64,000 nt of DNA from Chryseobacterium gwangjuense (GCF_021311115.1 NZ_JAJTNP010000002.1:372001-436000), one strand, 5' to 3'. Numbered from the stretch's first letter, positions 43,771 to 53,013 are shown. The notes: generated by a model not told the origin, from the sequence alone. A program made the numbers and translations.

Positions 43771-45417
43771 ATGATGGAATTACCTGAAAAAAAAAGAAGA
43801 AAAACAGCCGGATTTTCAAAAAAAATAAGGAGAAATAATATCAGAATATTATTTTTTATACTGTTATGTCCAATTTTTATGAATGCCCAGTCTGTTCCGA
43901 ACTTTGGAATTTTAACAGACAAGGCTTTTCAAAAATTATATCAAAATCCTGAAGATTGTATAAGTTATTCCCAAAGTCTTTTAATGAGCGATAAAGATAT
44001 TGAGCATAAGATTATATTAAGGAAAATTATTTCTCAAGCTTATGCCCTGCAAGGAAATTATGTGCAAGCTGTGAACATTTCAAATCAAAAAGATGAGGAT
44101 ATTACCGATGAAAAGAGTTCTTCTTTTGCTCAATTATATGGAGATTATAATCTTGCAGACCAATATCAGAATTTAGGATTATACAGTCAGTCGAGAAAAA
44201 TTATTACAGATATTCTTTCGAATCAGGAGTTATTAAAAAGCAAGCATGTTAAAGAAAGAGCTGTATTGGGTAAGATTTACCAGCTTCAGGCCATTAATTT
44301 AGGGATTACCAGAAGCTATGAAAGTGCTTTGCAAAACCTTGATAAAAGTGATGGGTATCTTGATGAAAAAAATGGAGAAAATAGGATTGTAAAGCAGGAA
44401 AATGCCATTTTTCGAGCCACTTTTTTAATGAGGTTGAATAAACTGGAAGAGTCAAAAAAACACTTAGATGATGGTATTAAAGACATTGATCGTCATGGAG
44501 GGAGTGTTTTTTTGTCAGCTTTTGCTTACGAAACAATGGCAAGATATTTTTTCCTGAAAGAAGATTATAATACAGCTATTATTTATTTAGAAAAAGGTCT
44601 TTTAAAAATTGATAATCTGCCGTATAATGATATGAAACTTATTTATTATGAGTTGCTTACAAAAAATTATTTGGCACTTCATAATGATGAAAAATATTAT
44701 TACTACAATAATCTTTATACAGACCTGAAAACGAAACTGGATGGTAATAAAAAAGAAGGAATACAGTATATTGTAAAGTTGGTAGAGACGTATCAGAATA
44801 AAAATATTGAGTATCAGAAACAACATAAGTTTGGACAGCTAAAAAATGTTTCTATCATTGTTTTGTTTTTTGTCGCTGGAATTATTGTCTACTCTTTCTA
44901 TGAATCCGGAAGAAGTAAGGATTTGAAAAAACAGCTTGGTTTCTTTGAAAAACAAAAAGAAAGAGAAGAATTAAGGTTGGCTCAGGCAAATAAGCAGAGA
45001 AATGATATAGGGAAAGAAAATAAAACCAGCGAAAAAGATTTACTGAAAGTTTCTAAAGAAAAAGAAGACGAAATTCTGAATAAATTAATAGAATGGGAAG
45101 AATCTGATCACTTTTTAAATAAAAACATGTCGATTTCCATGCTTTCTGCACAAACCGGAATCAACACAAAATATCTTTCAGAGGTCATTAACACCACCAA
45201 AGGGAAAAACTTTAATGGATATGTTAATGAATTGAGAATTAATCATATAGCTCATTTATTAAAAACAGATCCGGCTTATTTAAATTACAAAGTAAGCTAT
45301 CTTGCTGAGTATTCGGGTTTTTCTTCGCATGGTGCATTTACCAATGTATTTAAATCGGTAACAGGAATGTCTCCCAATACCTATATTCAGGAAATTTTAA
45401 AAAATAAAAGAGAATGA
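43771..45417 (+). CDS. Membrane-spanning TPR sensor with C-terminal AraC-type DNA-binding domain
   Basis: The 548-aa protein has a basic start and a hydrophobic signal or TM (IRILFFILLCPIFMNAQ). An outer helical TPR region (about 45-340) includes NLADQYQNLGLYSQSRKII and LKEDYNTAIIYLEKGLL. A TM helix (about 359-378, VSIIVLFFVAGIIVYSFY) and a charged coiled coil follow. The C-terminal AraC HTH pair (about 448-545) has ISMLSAQTGINTKYLSEVIN and VSYLAEYSGFSSHGAFTNVF. The regulator would sense outside the membrane and bind DNA inside. An SD-like AAGGTGA precedes ATG 43771. The next gene overlaps by 4 bp. Confidence 0.9.
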   Translation: MMELPEKKRRKTAGFSKKIRRNNIRILFFILLCPIFMNAQSVPNFGILTDKAFQKLYQNPEDCISYSQSLLMSDKDIEHKIILRKIISQAYALQGNYVQAVNISNQKDEDITDEKSSSFAQLYGDYNLADQYQNLGLYSQSRKIITDILSNQELLKSKHVKERAVLGKIYQLQAINLGITRSYESALQNLDKSDGYLDEKNGENRIVKQENAIFRATFLMRLNKLEESKKHLDDGIKDIDRHGGSVFLSAFAYETMARYFFLKEDYNTAIIYLEKGLLKIDNLPYNDMKLIYYELLTKNYLALHNDEKYYYYNNLYTDLKTKLDGNKKEGIQYIVKLVETYQNKNIEYQKQHKFGQLKNVSIIVLFFVAGIIVYSFYESGRSKDLKKQLGFFEKQKEREELRLAQANKQRNDIGKENKTSEKDLLKVSKEKEDEILNKLIEWEESDHFLNKNMSISMLSAQTGINTKYLSEVINTTKGKNFNGYVNELRINHIAHLLKTDPAYLNYKVSYLAEYSGFSSHGAFTNVFKSVTGMSPNTYIQEILKNKRE

Positions 45418-46544
45418 AACAGATCGCTCATCTTATTTTGTGTATTGCTTTATGTTGGCAGTTTCCTGTTTTTGGGCAGAAAATTTCTGATGATTCTCTG
45501 ATGAAGCAGGCCAACCTTGAAGTGTATAATAATCCTGATAAAGCCATCAGTATAGGGAAGAATTTGCTTCAAACGGAGAAAGACATCAATAAAACAATTA
45601 AAATTTATTTAATGATGTCGACTGCGGGAATTGCCAAACGAAATTTTGATGAATCTCTCAGTTATATTTTAAAAGCCAGGGAGTTAGCTCCTAAAACCAA
45701 TGATCAGAAGCTGCAAATTACGGTCTTAATTTCTATTGCCTTCCAATTTCAACAAATGGAACTTATCAGCAAAAGTCTTGAATCTCTGGATGAGGCAGAT
45801 GAGTATTTGGAAAAACTTCCGGAAGGACTGTCATTTAAATATTTTGAAACAGCAAGAAGTTATGCTTTGCGCGGAATGATCTACAAAAGCCAGTCTAATC
45901 CTGAAATTGCACTTCAGGAATTTTTGATTGCTGCTAAAAATTTTGAAAAAATAAAAGAAAAAGAGAAGACGTATTATAATCAAAGTATCATTTATTACAA
46001 TATAGGAAATTGCTATCTTCTTCTTAATCAGTTAAAAGATGCGGAAACAGCTTTTATAAAATCTATGGAACTGGCCAGTTTAATCAAAGCGAAGAGTTTA
46101 GAAGCTTTTGCGTTGAAAGGTTTGGCAGAAATGAACAAACAAAAACATCAGAATCAGGCAGCTATAGACTTATTGGCAAAAGCAGAAGTTCTTTCCAAAG
46201 ATGTAGCAGACCTTACCCTTTATGAAGGAATTTATAAAGAAATGGCGGATAATTATCTTGCCATGGGAAATCAGAATTTATATCAGATTTACAGCAAAAA
46301 ATATTTTGAAACCCGCTTAAAAAGAGAACAAAGTGAGTTGAGCTCTGTCGATCGTGCGATTGATATTCACAATGGAGAAGCCCAGAAAAAAAGCAAAGAA
46401 ATCGTGGCTCACTACAACTATTACATCGGAGCAGTTGTTCTGTCAGGATTGCTTGTTTTTGGACTGTTCTTGTGGAGGTTATTTACGATTAAAAACCGTA
46501 ACAAAAAATATCAGAAAGAGATTCAAAGGCTGATCAGATCATAG
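45414..46544 (+). CDS. Membrane TPR protein, paralogue of the preceding regulator without DNA-binding domain
   Basis: The 376-aa protein starts with a signal or TM (ILCIALCWQFPVFGQ) and has TPR helices (for example YYNIGNCYLLLNQLKDAETAF). A TM helix (about 336-355, IGAVVLSGLLVFGLFLW) and a short basic tail (KNRNKKYQKEIQRLIRS) end it. It matches the first two thirds of its neighbour in layout but stops where the coiled coil and AraC domain would begin. ATG and the previous TGA overlap (ATGA), so synthesis is coupled. It may be a co-sensor or an inhibitor that pairs with the neighbour; that is inference. Confidence 0.85.
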   Translation: MKQIAHLILCIALCWQFPVFGQKISDDSLMKQANLEVYNNPDKAISIGKNLLQTEKDINKTIKIYLMMSTAGIAKRNFDESLSYILKARELAPKTNDQKLQITVLISIAFQFQQMELISKSLESLDEADEYLEKLPEGLSFKYFETARSYALRGMIYKSQSNPEIALQEFLIAAKNFEKIKEKEKTYYNQSIIYYNIGNCYLLLNQLKDAETAFIKSMELASLIKAKSLEAFALKGLAEMNKQKHQNQAAIDLLAKAEVLSKDVADLTLYEGIYKEMADNYLAMGNQNLYQIYSKKYFETRLKREQSELSSVDRAIDIHNGEAQKKSKEIVAHYNYYIGAVVLSGLLVFGLFLWRLFTIKNRNKKYQKEIQRLIRS

Positions 46545-46562
46545 AATCCCCCTCTTAGATTT

Positions 46563-46949
46563 TTAACTATTCTTCAGTTCATTAATTCTGTTGATAACGG
46601 GCAAAGCAAAAATTCCGCTGGTCTGAAGATATAATTCGTAAAATGTTTTTGCTTTATCCAAGAAATCTTTGTTTCCTGTAGTCTTTCCATTAAAATAGAA
46701 AAGGTTCCCCAGCATTTCATAATAATCTTTATGATCTCTTTCCTGTCTTTCGTTTACGATTTCAATAATTTCTTCTTTTGATTTTGATGAAAGTGTGGTA
46801 AAATCAAACTTGAAAATATCTCTCATCAAAGTCTCGAAATCCAGTTCTTTTTGCATTAAACTTTCTTCTGGTTTGTCTAAAATAAGTTTTTCCAACGCTT
46901 GAGATAACTGGCGTATTAATCTTAATGTGAATTCTTTATCTGTAATCAT
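46563..46949 (-). CDS. Small cytoplasmic helical protein (DUF6483-like)
   Basis: The 128-aa protein is helical, starting FTLRLIRQLSQALEKLILDKPEE and with KDYYEMLGNLFYFNGKTTGNKDFLDKAKTFYELYLQ near the end. It has no signal or membrane segment. The start pattern loosely resembles the DUF6483 family, at low certainty. It overlaps the preceding membrane-protein gene by 4 bp (ATGA), so the two are translated together in an operon with the SpmA-SpmB-like gene. Confidence 0.72.
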   Translation of the reverse strand: MITDKEFTLRLIRQLSQALEKLILDKPEESLMQKELDFETLMRDIFKFDFTTLSSKSKEEIIEIVNERQERDHKDYYEMLGNLFYFNGKTTGNKDFLDKAKTFYELYLQTSGIFALPVINRINELKNS

Positions 46950-47239
46950 TTTTTTTGTTGTTTTTCTGTTGTTTCTTCAATTTCAGGAGTAGAACTTGTG
47001 CTGGAAATGAAGTGTATTGTACCTTCTTTACTTTTATAAATTCTTAAAGCCAATATTAATCCAATACAAATTCCTAAGATGACAATTGCAAGGGCAATGG
47101 CTAATGTTAAGTTATTAGGATTTGGAAAATAAACAAAAGCAGCAATCAAAATTCCAATCAAAAAAGGAGAAAGAAAGATTTGAAATCCGCCAATCACTTC
47201 CGTTGATTTTTCAAAAATATTGGGTTTGTTTTCTTCCAT
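46946..47239 (-). CDS. Small two-helix membrane protein
   Basis: The 97-aa protein has two TM helices (GGFQIFLSPFLIGILIAAFVYF and LTLAIALAIVILGICIGLILAL) and a polar tail ending TPEIEETTEKQQKK. No family was recognised. Its start is 2 bp after the stop of the SpmA-SpmB-like gene and its end overlaps the next gene, so it sits in the middle of a tight three-gene operon. Confidence 0.78.
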   Translation of the reverse strand: MEENKPNIFEKSTEVIGGFQIFLSPFLIGILIAAFVYFPNPNNLTLAIALAIVILGICIGLILALRIYKSKEGTIHFISSTSSTPEIEETTEKQQKK

Positions 47240-47241
47240 TA

Positions 47242-48645
47242 TTAAGCAAAGAAAAGATAAGCAAGCGCAATAGAAGTAATAACACCTACCAAATCCGCCA
47301 AAAGCATGGCAATTACTGTGTATCTAGTATTCTTTACGGCTACTGCTCCAAAATAAACGGCAATCACGTAAAACGTCGTGTCTGAGCTTCCCTGAAGAAC
47401 GGCTGCTAATTTCCCCTGGAAACTATCTGCTCCAAAAGTGGTCATCGTATCAACCATCATTCCTCTTGCTCCGGAACCGGACAAAGGTTTGATTAAAGCG
47501 GTAGGAAGTCCGTCTACAAAACGAGGATCAAAATGTGCAACGTTGGCTACCCATTTCATTCCGTCGATAATGACATCAAAAACACCCGAAGTTCTTAACA
47601 AAGAAATAGCGATCAGCATTCCGACTAAGTAAGGAATAATCTTCACACAGGTCGTAAAACCTTCTTTTGCGCCTTCAATAAATGCGTCAAAAACATTAAT
47701 TTTTTTATAAACCGCTCCAAGAACGATCGCAAGGAAAATAAAGAGAATCAATCCATTGCTTAAAACCTTACTGAAATCATCCAATTGGTCTTTACTTAAT
47801 TGAACCAGATATAAAACCAGCAAAGCAATTACAGCAGAAATCCCACCAACATAAGCAAGAACGATAGGTCTTAATAAATTGATTTTTTGATATAAAGAAA
47901 CAATAATCATTGCCGCCAAAGTTGCTGCGAAGGTAGCAATCATACACGGAAGAAAAATATCCGTCGGTGTTTTCGAGCCCATCGAAGCCCGGATTGCAAT
48001 AATCGAAACCGGAATCAGCGTCATTCCCCCAGCGTGAAGGCAAAGAAACATAATTTGAGAATTACTTGCCGTGTCTTTGTTCGGGTTTAAAGTCTGCAGG
48101 CTTTCCATGGCTTTCAAACCAAAAGGAGTTGCAGCATTATCCAAACCTAAAAGATTGGCACTGAAATTCATCAGCATATGTCCGAAAGCGGGATGGTTTT
48201 TAGGGATTTCAGGAAACAATTTTGAGAAAAAAGGTTGTATTAATCGGCTCAGCAGGTTGATTCCGCCTGCTTTTTCCGCAATACCCATGAATCCCATAAA
48301 TAAAGTCATGATTCCGATTAAACCTAAACAGATTTTCACTGCCGTTTCAGAAGTTCCGATGACACCATCTGCTTCCTGAATACGATATACCTTTACATCC
48401 TGTTTCAGCGAATCGGTTTTATAATGAATTCTGCTGTCTGCAAAATCTGGCTTTTTCATCAAACTGTCTCGGACAATCGGAGAAAGCGTATTCATTTTCT
48501 GGGTTGCAATCTGTACCGTATCACCGCCTTTACCCACAACCATATCATTAAAAATGGTTGTGTAGTGGCTTGAGGAGATGTATTTTATACTTGCAATGGC
48601 AATGGCTACAATGATAAATGCCGACCAAATTCTGCTGAGAACCAT
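47242..48645 (-). CDS. Nucleoside recognition (Gate) domain protein, SpmA-SpmB fusion
   Basis: The 467-aa multi-spanning membrane protein joins two units that are separate in Bacillus. The first (about 95-260) has GLIGIMTLFMGFMGIAEKAGGI and FSANLLGLDNAATPFGLKAME as in SpmA. The second (about 290-467) has FIEGAKEGFTTCVKIIPYLVGMLIAI, RTSGVFDVIIDGM and QGSSDTTFYVIAVYFGAVAV as in SpmB. SpmA and SpmB act in spore dehydration, but this organism type does not sporulate, so it probably transports a nucleoside-like or other solute. A soluble insert at about 30-85 (KGGDTVQIATQKMN) follows the first TM. Confidence 0.85.
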   Translation of the reverse strand: MVLSRIWSAFIIVAIAIASIKYISSSHYTTIFNDMVVGKGGDTVQIATQKMNTLSPIVRDSLMKKPDFADSRIHYKTDSLKQDVKVYRIQEADGVIGTSETAVKICLGLIGIMTLFMGFMGIAEKAGGINLLSRLIQPFFSKLFPEIPKNHPAFGHMLMNFSANLLGLDNAATPFGLKAMESLQTLNPNKDTASNSQIMFLCLHAGGMTLIPVSIIAIRASMGSKTPTDIFLPCMIATFAATLAAMIIVSLYQKINLLRPIVLAYVGGISAVIALLVLYLVQLSKDQLDDFSKVLSNGLILFIFLAIVLGAVYKKINVFDAFIEGAKEGFTTCVKIIPYLVGMLIAISLLRTSGVFDVIIDGMKWVANVAHFDPRFVDGLPTALIKPLSGSGARGMMVDTMTTFGADSFQGKLAAVLQGSSDTTFYVIAVYFGAVAVKNTRYTVIAMLLADLVGVITSIALAYLFFA

Positions 48646-48739
48646 CTTTATTTTTTGTTAAGTTGTTAATTCGTGAAGTCGTTTATTTCGTTCTATAAAA
48701 AACAAATGTACAGATTTACATCTTAAGAATTTAACATCT

Positions 48740-49258
48740 TTACGAATTAGCATCAGAAAGATAAACCAAAAATCCATCAAAATCGTCATCCAGATTTTTT
48801 AGAACTTTCGCGTCCTTCATTTTCTTTTCCAGCCCGTCAACAAAAAAGCTTTTTTCAAAGAACTGACGATGGATTCCTGGAAGCAATTCCATAAAATAAT
48901 CCATCCCGATTTTGTTGTTATGAAGATCCATTTTTGTTTCCAAAGGCTGATTGGGGAATAATTCTTCGTGCATATCGGTCATTCTTTTACAAAAATCCAA
49001 TGCTTTTTGAGGGGAAGAAACCTTACAGCAATACATCATAATAAAACACGACCATAATGCATGTCTGAAAGCATTTCCGATACCATTATTAGAAGCCGTT
49101 TTCGGAAATTTTTTCTGAGCAATGGTGAATGCTTTTACCGTGGCATGAAAACTTAATAAAGAAAAAAGAGGATGGGGCAGAACGAGCGACAAAAGGCGCA
49201 TGATCTTTTTAAAGCTCATACTCCGAATCGTATCAAAGAATATTTTGAAAGTTCTCAT
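48740..49258 (-). CDS. DUF6973-like protein
   Basis: The 172-aa protein has a hydrophobic stretch near residues 20-40 (LLSLVLPHPLFSLLSF). The centre reads GIGNAFRHALWSCFIMMYCC and later DMHEELFP and MDLHNNKIGMDYFMELL. The conserved His/Asn pattern (NAFRHA..W, DLHNN..G) fits the DUF6973 family, probably an enzyme or binding domain of unknown role. It is a separate gene downstream of accD, after the accD terminator. Confidence 0.65.
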   Translation of the reverse strand: MRTFKIFFDTIRSMSFKKIMRLLSLVLPHPLFSLLSFHATVKAFTIAQKKFPKTASNNGIGNAFRHALWSCFIMMYCCKVSSPQKALDFCKRMTDMHEELFPNQPLETKMDLHNNKIGMDYFMELLPGIHRQFFEKSFFVDGLEKKMKDAKVLKNLDDDFDGFLVYLSDANS

Positions 49259-49261
49259 AAA

Positions 49262-49290
49262 TAAAAATCTCTCCCTAATTAGAGAGAGAT
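49262..49290 (-). terminator. Terminator of accD
   Basis: On the minus strand ATCTCTCTC pairs with GGGAGAGAT around TAATTA (one G-U), then TTTTTAT. It lies 22 bp past the accD stop. Confidence 0.75.
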
Positions 49291-49312
49291 GATTGTATTT
49301 TTGTTACAAATT

Positions 49313-50170
49313 TTAAGCACGTACTGCTAATAAATTTACTGTTTTTGCTACTGTATCCTGAATTTCAGTTCTTTTCACGATGAAATCCACAAATCCTTTT
49401 TCCTGCAAGAATTCAGAAGTCTGGAAACCTTCCGGAAGATCTCTACCGATTGTTTCACGAATAACTCTTGGTCCTGCGAAACCGATTAATGCTCCCGGTT
49501 CTGCCATGATAATATCTGCGGTCATTGCAAAAGAAGCTGTAATACCTCCAAAAGTAGGATCACAAAGGTAAGCGATGTATAAAAGTCCTGCTTCAGAAAG
49601 CTGAGCCAGTTTCGCCTGTACTTTTGCCAATTGCATCAAAGAGTAAGTTGCTTCCTGCATTCTTGCTCCTCCGGACTGACAGATGATCATATAAGGAAGT
49701 TTATGCTTGATACAATAATCTATTGCTCTTCTGATTTTTTCTCCCATTACAGAACCCAAAGATCCTCCAATAAAAGCAAAGTCCATACAAGAAACTACCA
49801 TTTCAGTTCCTTTTACAGTTCCTACTGCATTTCTGATAGAGTCTGTAAGTTTTGTTTTAGCTTTTACTTCTTTTAGACGGTCTGCGTAAGGTTTTGTATC
49901 TTTAAAGTTAAGGATATCTATACTTTCAACGTTAGCATCTAACTCAGTGAATTTACCTTCATCAAAAAGGATCTCAAAAAATTCTGCACTTCCAATTCTT
50001 ACATGAAATCCGTCTTCAGGAGAAACATAGTTGTTTCTTCTTAATTCCTCATGCTCAACTACTTTTCCTGAAGGAGTTTGATGCCAAAGACCTTTTGGAA
50101 CATCTTTTTTCTCATCAGTAGAAGTCGTAATGTTTTTTGCTTTTCTTTTAAACCAGTCGAATGCTGCCAT
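49313..50170 (-). CDS. accD: Acetyl-CoA carboxylase carboxyltransferase subunit beta, without zinc-ribbon cysteines
   Basis: AccD (285 aa) with AccA moves the carboxyl group from carboxybiotin to acetyl-CoA, the first step of fatty acid synthesis. The crotonase-like core shows [46 protein letters not shown] and [18 protein letters not shown]. coli AccD has four zinc-binding cysteines near the N-terminus. The matching region here ([27 protein letters not shown]) has none. I believe flavobacterial AccD proteins generally share this. The gene stands alone between fbaA and a terminator. Confidence 0.94.
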   Translation of the reverse strand: MAAFDWFKRKAKNITTSTDEKKDVPKGLWHQTPSGKVVEHEELRRNNYVSPEDGFHVRIGSAEFFEILFDEGKFTELDANVESIDILNFKDTKPYADRLKEVKAKTKLTDSIRNAVGTVKGTEMVVSCMDFAFIGGSLGSVMGEKIRRAIDYCIKHKLPYMIICQSGGARMQEATYSLMQLAKVQAKLAQLSEAGLLYIAYLCDPTFGGITASFAMTADIIMAEPGALIGFAGPRVIRETIGRDLPEGFQTSEFLQEKGFVDFIVKRTEIQDTVAKTVNLLAVRA

Positions 50171-50192
50171 TTTGTAATGTATTAATGTACAA

Positions 50193-50259
50193 TGTAAAAA
50201 GTAAAATGTATAAAAAAGAAAGTATTGAACCTTACTCCTTACACATTTTACTTCTTACA
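50193..50259. repeat. Long inverted repeat between fbaA and accD
   Basis: The 17-base arm 50193-50209 (TGTAAAAAGTAAAATGT) pairs with 50243-50259 with one mismatch, around a loop of about 33 nt. No T run follows, so this is a structured spacer rather than a classic terminator; it may attenuate or protect the fbaA 3' end. Confidence 0.6.
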
Positions 50260-50264
50260 AATTT

Positions 50265-51335
50265 TTATTTTAAAGTATTTACGTTATTTAAATCTTCAAA
50301 TGCCTGAACTAATCTTGTAGAGAAAGTTTCTTCACTTTTTCTCATCCAAACTCTTGGGTCATAGTACTTTTTGTTTGGTTTTTCTTCTCCTTCAGGGTTA
50401 CCGATTTGAGTTTTTAAATACTCGATATTGTTAATCATATAATCTCTTGCTCCTTCTGTATAAGCAAACTGAAGGTCAGTATCAATATTCATCTTGATTA
50501 CACCGTAGTCAATTGCTTCTCTGATTTCTTCCAAAGTCGAACCAGAACCTCCGTGGAATACAAAGTTGATTGGTTTTGCTGCAGTTCCGAATTTCTCCTG
50601 AACGAATTTCTGAGAATTGTCAAGAATTTTCGGAGTAAGAACTACGTTACCCGGCTTGTAAACTCCGTGTACGTTACCAAATGCTGCTGCAATAGTAAAG
50701 TTGTCAGAGATCGCTTTTAGTTTTTCGTATGTATAAGCGATATCTTCCGGTTGTGTATATAGTTTTGAGTTATCAACGTCTGAGTTGTCAACACCATCTT
50801 CTTCACCTCCTGTAACTCCGATTTCTACTTCAAGAGTCATTTGGATTTTAGCCATTCTTTCGAAATATTTAGCAGAGATCTCTAAGTTTTCTTCTAAAGA
50901 TTCTTCAGAAAGGTCTAGCATGTGGGAAGAGTAAAGAGATTTTCCTGTTTGCTTGAAGAATTCTTCGTTAGCATCCATTAACCCGTCAATCCAAGGCAAT
51001 AATTTCTTTGCAGCATGATCTGTGTGAAGAATTACAGTGGCTCCGTAAGCTTCTGCTAGCGTGTGGATATGTTTTGCTCCGGCAATAGCTCCTAAAATAG
51101 CAGCCTTCTGACCATCGTTGTTTAATCCTTTTCCTGCGTTGTAAGCAGCTCCACCATTTGAAAACTGAATAATAACAGGAGAGTTTAATTTCGCTGCAGT
51201 TTCCATAACTGCATTTACGTTGCTAGAACCAATTACGTTTACTGCCGGTAATGCAAATTTATTTTCTTTAGCATATTGAAAAATGTCGGTAACTAATTGA
51301 CCTGTGGCAACTCCTGCCGGAAAAATTCTGCTCAT
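50265..51335 (-). CDS. fbaA: Fructose-bisphosphate aldolase, class II
   Basis: This 356-aa zinc enzyme cleaves fructose 1,6-bisphosphate to dihydroxyacetone phosphate and glyceraldehyde 3-phosphate in glycolysis. Zinc and active-site parts are visible: TVILHTDHAAKKLLPWIDG (His and Asp), LEVEIGVTGGEEDGVDN, AFGNVHGVYKPGNV (zinc His) and FVFHGGSGST (phosphate loop and His). The length and the FbaA-type insert fit the long class IIA form. It is transcribed alone, with nadK upstream on the same strand. Confidence 0.95.
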   Translation of the reverse strand: MSRIFPAGVATGQLVTDIFQYAKENKFALPAVNVIGSSNVNAVMETAAKLNSPVIIQFSNGGAAYNAGKGLNNDGQKAAILGAIAGAKHIHTLAEAYGATVILHTDHAAKKLLPWIDGLMDANEEFFKQTGKSLYSSHMLDLSEESLEENLEISAKYFERMAKIQMTLEVEIGVTGGEEDGVDNSDVDNSKLYTQPEDIAYTYEKLKAISDNFTIAAAFGNVHGVYKPGNVVLTPKILDNSQKFVQEKFGTAAKPINFVFHGGSGSTLEEIREAIDYGVIKMNIDTDLQFAYTEGARDYMINNIEYLKTQIGNPEGEEKPNKKYYDPRVWMRKSEETFSTRLVQAFEDLNNVNTLK

Positions 51336-51406
51336 GTTTTACTTTTTATATAAATTATTAGGATCTTTTTAAAATTCCTGTAAAGGTAATCATTTTTGCT
51401 CAATAA

Positions 51407-52276
51407 CTAATTTCTTTTGTCTCGGCCCCAAAGTAGCTTTTGACGGATGGTTTCATAGAAACTTAAATTATTAGGCTGTACCAAAAGGAGCTGAAAAGAA
51501 GCCTTTTTTATAATGATTTCTTTATCGGTTTCTATATGAATCAATCTCGAGTCTAAAGAAAGGGAATACTGAGGAACCCTGCTTTCCACTTTAAATTTAA
51601 TTTCTACCCTGTCATTCACTACCAAAGGCCTTACATTAAGATTGTGAGGAGCGATAGGAGTAATGACGAAATTTTCGTTATTGGGTGAGATGATAGGTCC
51701 GCCGCAACTTAATGAATAGGCGGTAGAGCCGGTAGGCGTGGAAACAATGACTCCGTCTCCCCAAAATACATTCAGAAATTCATCATTAATATATGAATCT
51801 ACCGTAATCATTGATGTTGTTTCTTTTCTTGAAACGGTAACATCATTTAAAGCATAAGGGAAAAAACCTTCTTCTAAGCCAGGAGAAACCACTTCAATGA
51901 CTGATCTTCGGCTTGTTTTGATATCGCCTTTTAGGATGGCATCTAATTCTCTGAAAGCTTCTTCTTTCGTAAAGCTTGCCAGGAAACCCAATCTTCCTGT
52001 ATTTACCCCTACTACTGGGATTTCAAGATCTTCAATAAAGGTTAAAGAGTTTACAATCGTTCCGTCGCCTCCGAAAGTAAAAAAAAGATCTACTTCTTTT
52101 TCAAGAAGATCCTGCTTACAATTAAAGGTTTCGAAAATTTTTGAAAACTGAAGAGCTTCCGCCATTTCATCATAAAGAACAGATGTTACGCCTCTGCTTT
52201 CGAGCTCTGAAATAAATTTACTGAGATATAAAAAGGTGTCAAGATCTTTTTTCTGAGAATATATGGCTGCTTTCAT
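51407..52276 (-). CDS. nadK: NAD kinase
   Basis: NadK (289 aa) phosphorylates NAD to NADP with ATP. The nucleotide motif FFTFGGDGTIVNSLTFI contains the catalytic GGDGT, then GVNTGRLGFLASF, and the C-terminal beta part has GDGVIVSTPTGSTAYSLSCGGPII and VITPIAPHNLNVRPLVV. All family landmarks are in place. It begins 2 bp after the stop of the CBS protein gene, so they form an operon. Confidence 0.96.
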   Translation of the reverse strand: MKAAIYSQKKDLDTFLYLSKFISELESRGVTSVLYDEMAEALQFSKIFETFNCKQDLLEKEVDLFFTFGGDGTIVNSLTFIEDLEIPVVGVNTGRLGFLASFTKEEAFRELDAILKGDIKTSRRSVIEVVSPGLEEGFFPYALNDVTVSRKETTSMITVDSYINDEFLNVFWGDGVIVSTPTGSTAYSLSCGGPIISPNNENFVITPIAPHNLNVRPLVVNDRVEIKFKVESRVPQYSLSLDSRLIHIETDKEIIIKKASFQLLLVQPNNLSFYETIRQKLLWGRDKRN

Positions 52277-52278
52277 GC

Positions 52279-52929
52279 TTAGATTTCTATGAATTTTTGG
52301 AAAAATCCGAATCGGTCTTTATACAAGTCTGATTTTTCGTCGGAATAATATTTCTCCACGATTCTGTAATCATATCGGTCGAATGTGGCATCTATCGAGG
52401 TAAGATTTTCATTGCTTATTTTTATGGTAACATGAATGACTTCATCAGACATGAAGCTAATAAATCCTCCATAAAATTTAGAATTATTACTCTCTACAAT
52501 ATTGGCAATTTCTGTCATAGAGTATTTTCTTGCAGGAGTTTCTATCGTAAGAATAGCCCCGGTTTCAGAAAACAGCGGATATTTTGATAAATCCTGAAAA
52601 ATATCATCACAGATAATATATCCTAAATATTTTTCATTTTTATTGATAACAGGAATTACGTTCGTATTAAAAGTGTGGAATAACCGAATACTGTCCAGGA
52701 TATTGTTGTCTTCCAATATAGCGAAACGCTCTATCTGGTGTTCCAGGTCTTTTAGTATTCCTTCCTCTTCATAAAGAAAGTCGATGGCGATAGCTCCGTA
52801 AAAATGATGGGATTTTTTGATGAAAATATGCGAATATCCAAAAGCTTCTAATAACTCCCTTGCTGCTTCTATCGAATCAGTCAGGCTAAAGCACGGAAAG
52901 TCTTTTGAGATATAGTCCTTGATAAACAT
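52279..52929 (-). CDS. CBS-domain protein
   Basis: The 216-aa cytoplasmic protein has a CBS pair (about 1-135): DFPCFSLTDSIEAARELLEAFGYSHIFI and NILDSIRLFHTFNTNVIPVINKNEKYLGYIICDDIF. The C-terminal third (TPARKYSMTEIANIVESNNSKFYG, VTIKISNENLTSIDATFDRYDYRI) looks ACT-like. Such modules bind adenosine nucleotides and regulate a partner. The operon with nadK (2 bp apart) suggests a link to NAD(P) level, as inference only. Confidence 0.85.
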   Translation of the reverse strand: MFIKDYISKDFPCFSLTDSIEAARELLEAFGYSHIFIKKSHHFYGAIAIDFLYEEEGILKDLEHQIERFAILEDNNILDSIRLFHTFNTNVIPVINKNEKYLGYIICDDIFQDLSKYPLFSETGAILTIETPARKYSMTEIANIVESNNSKFYGGFISFMSDEVIHVTIKISNENLTSIDATFDRYDYRIVEKYYSDEKSDLYKDRFGFFQKFIEI

Positions 52930-53013
52930 GGTGCTAATTTATAAAAAATTAAACTAAATTTTTTCTGTGACCCGGTTTTTTTTAATGATTTTTTTTGAAA
53001 ATTGATGTTAAAA

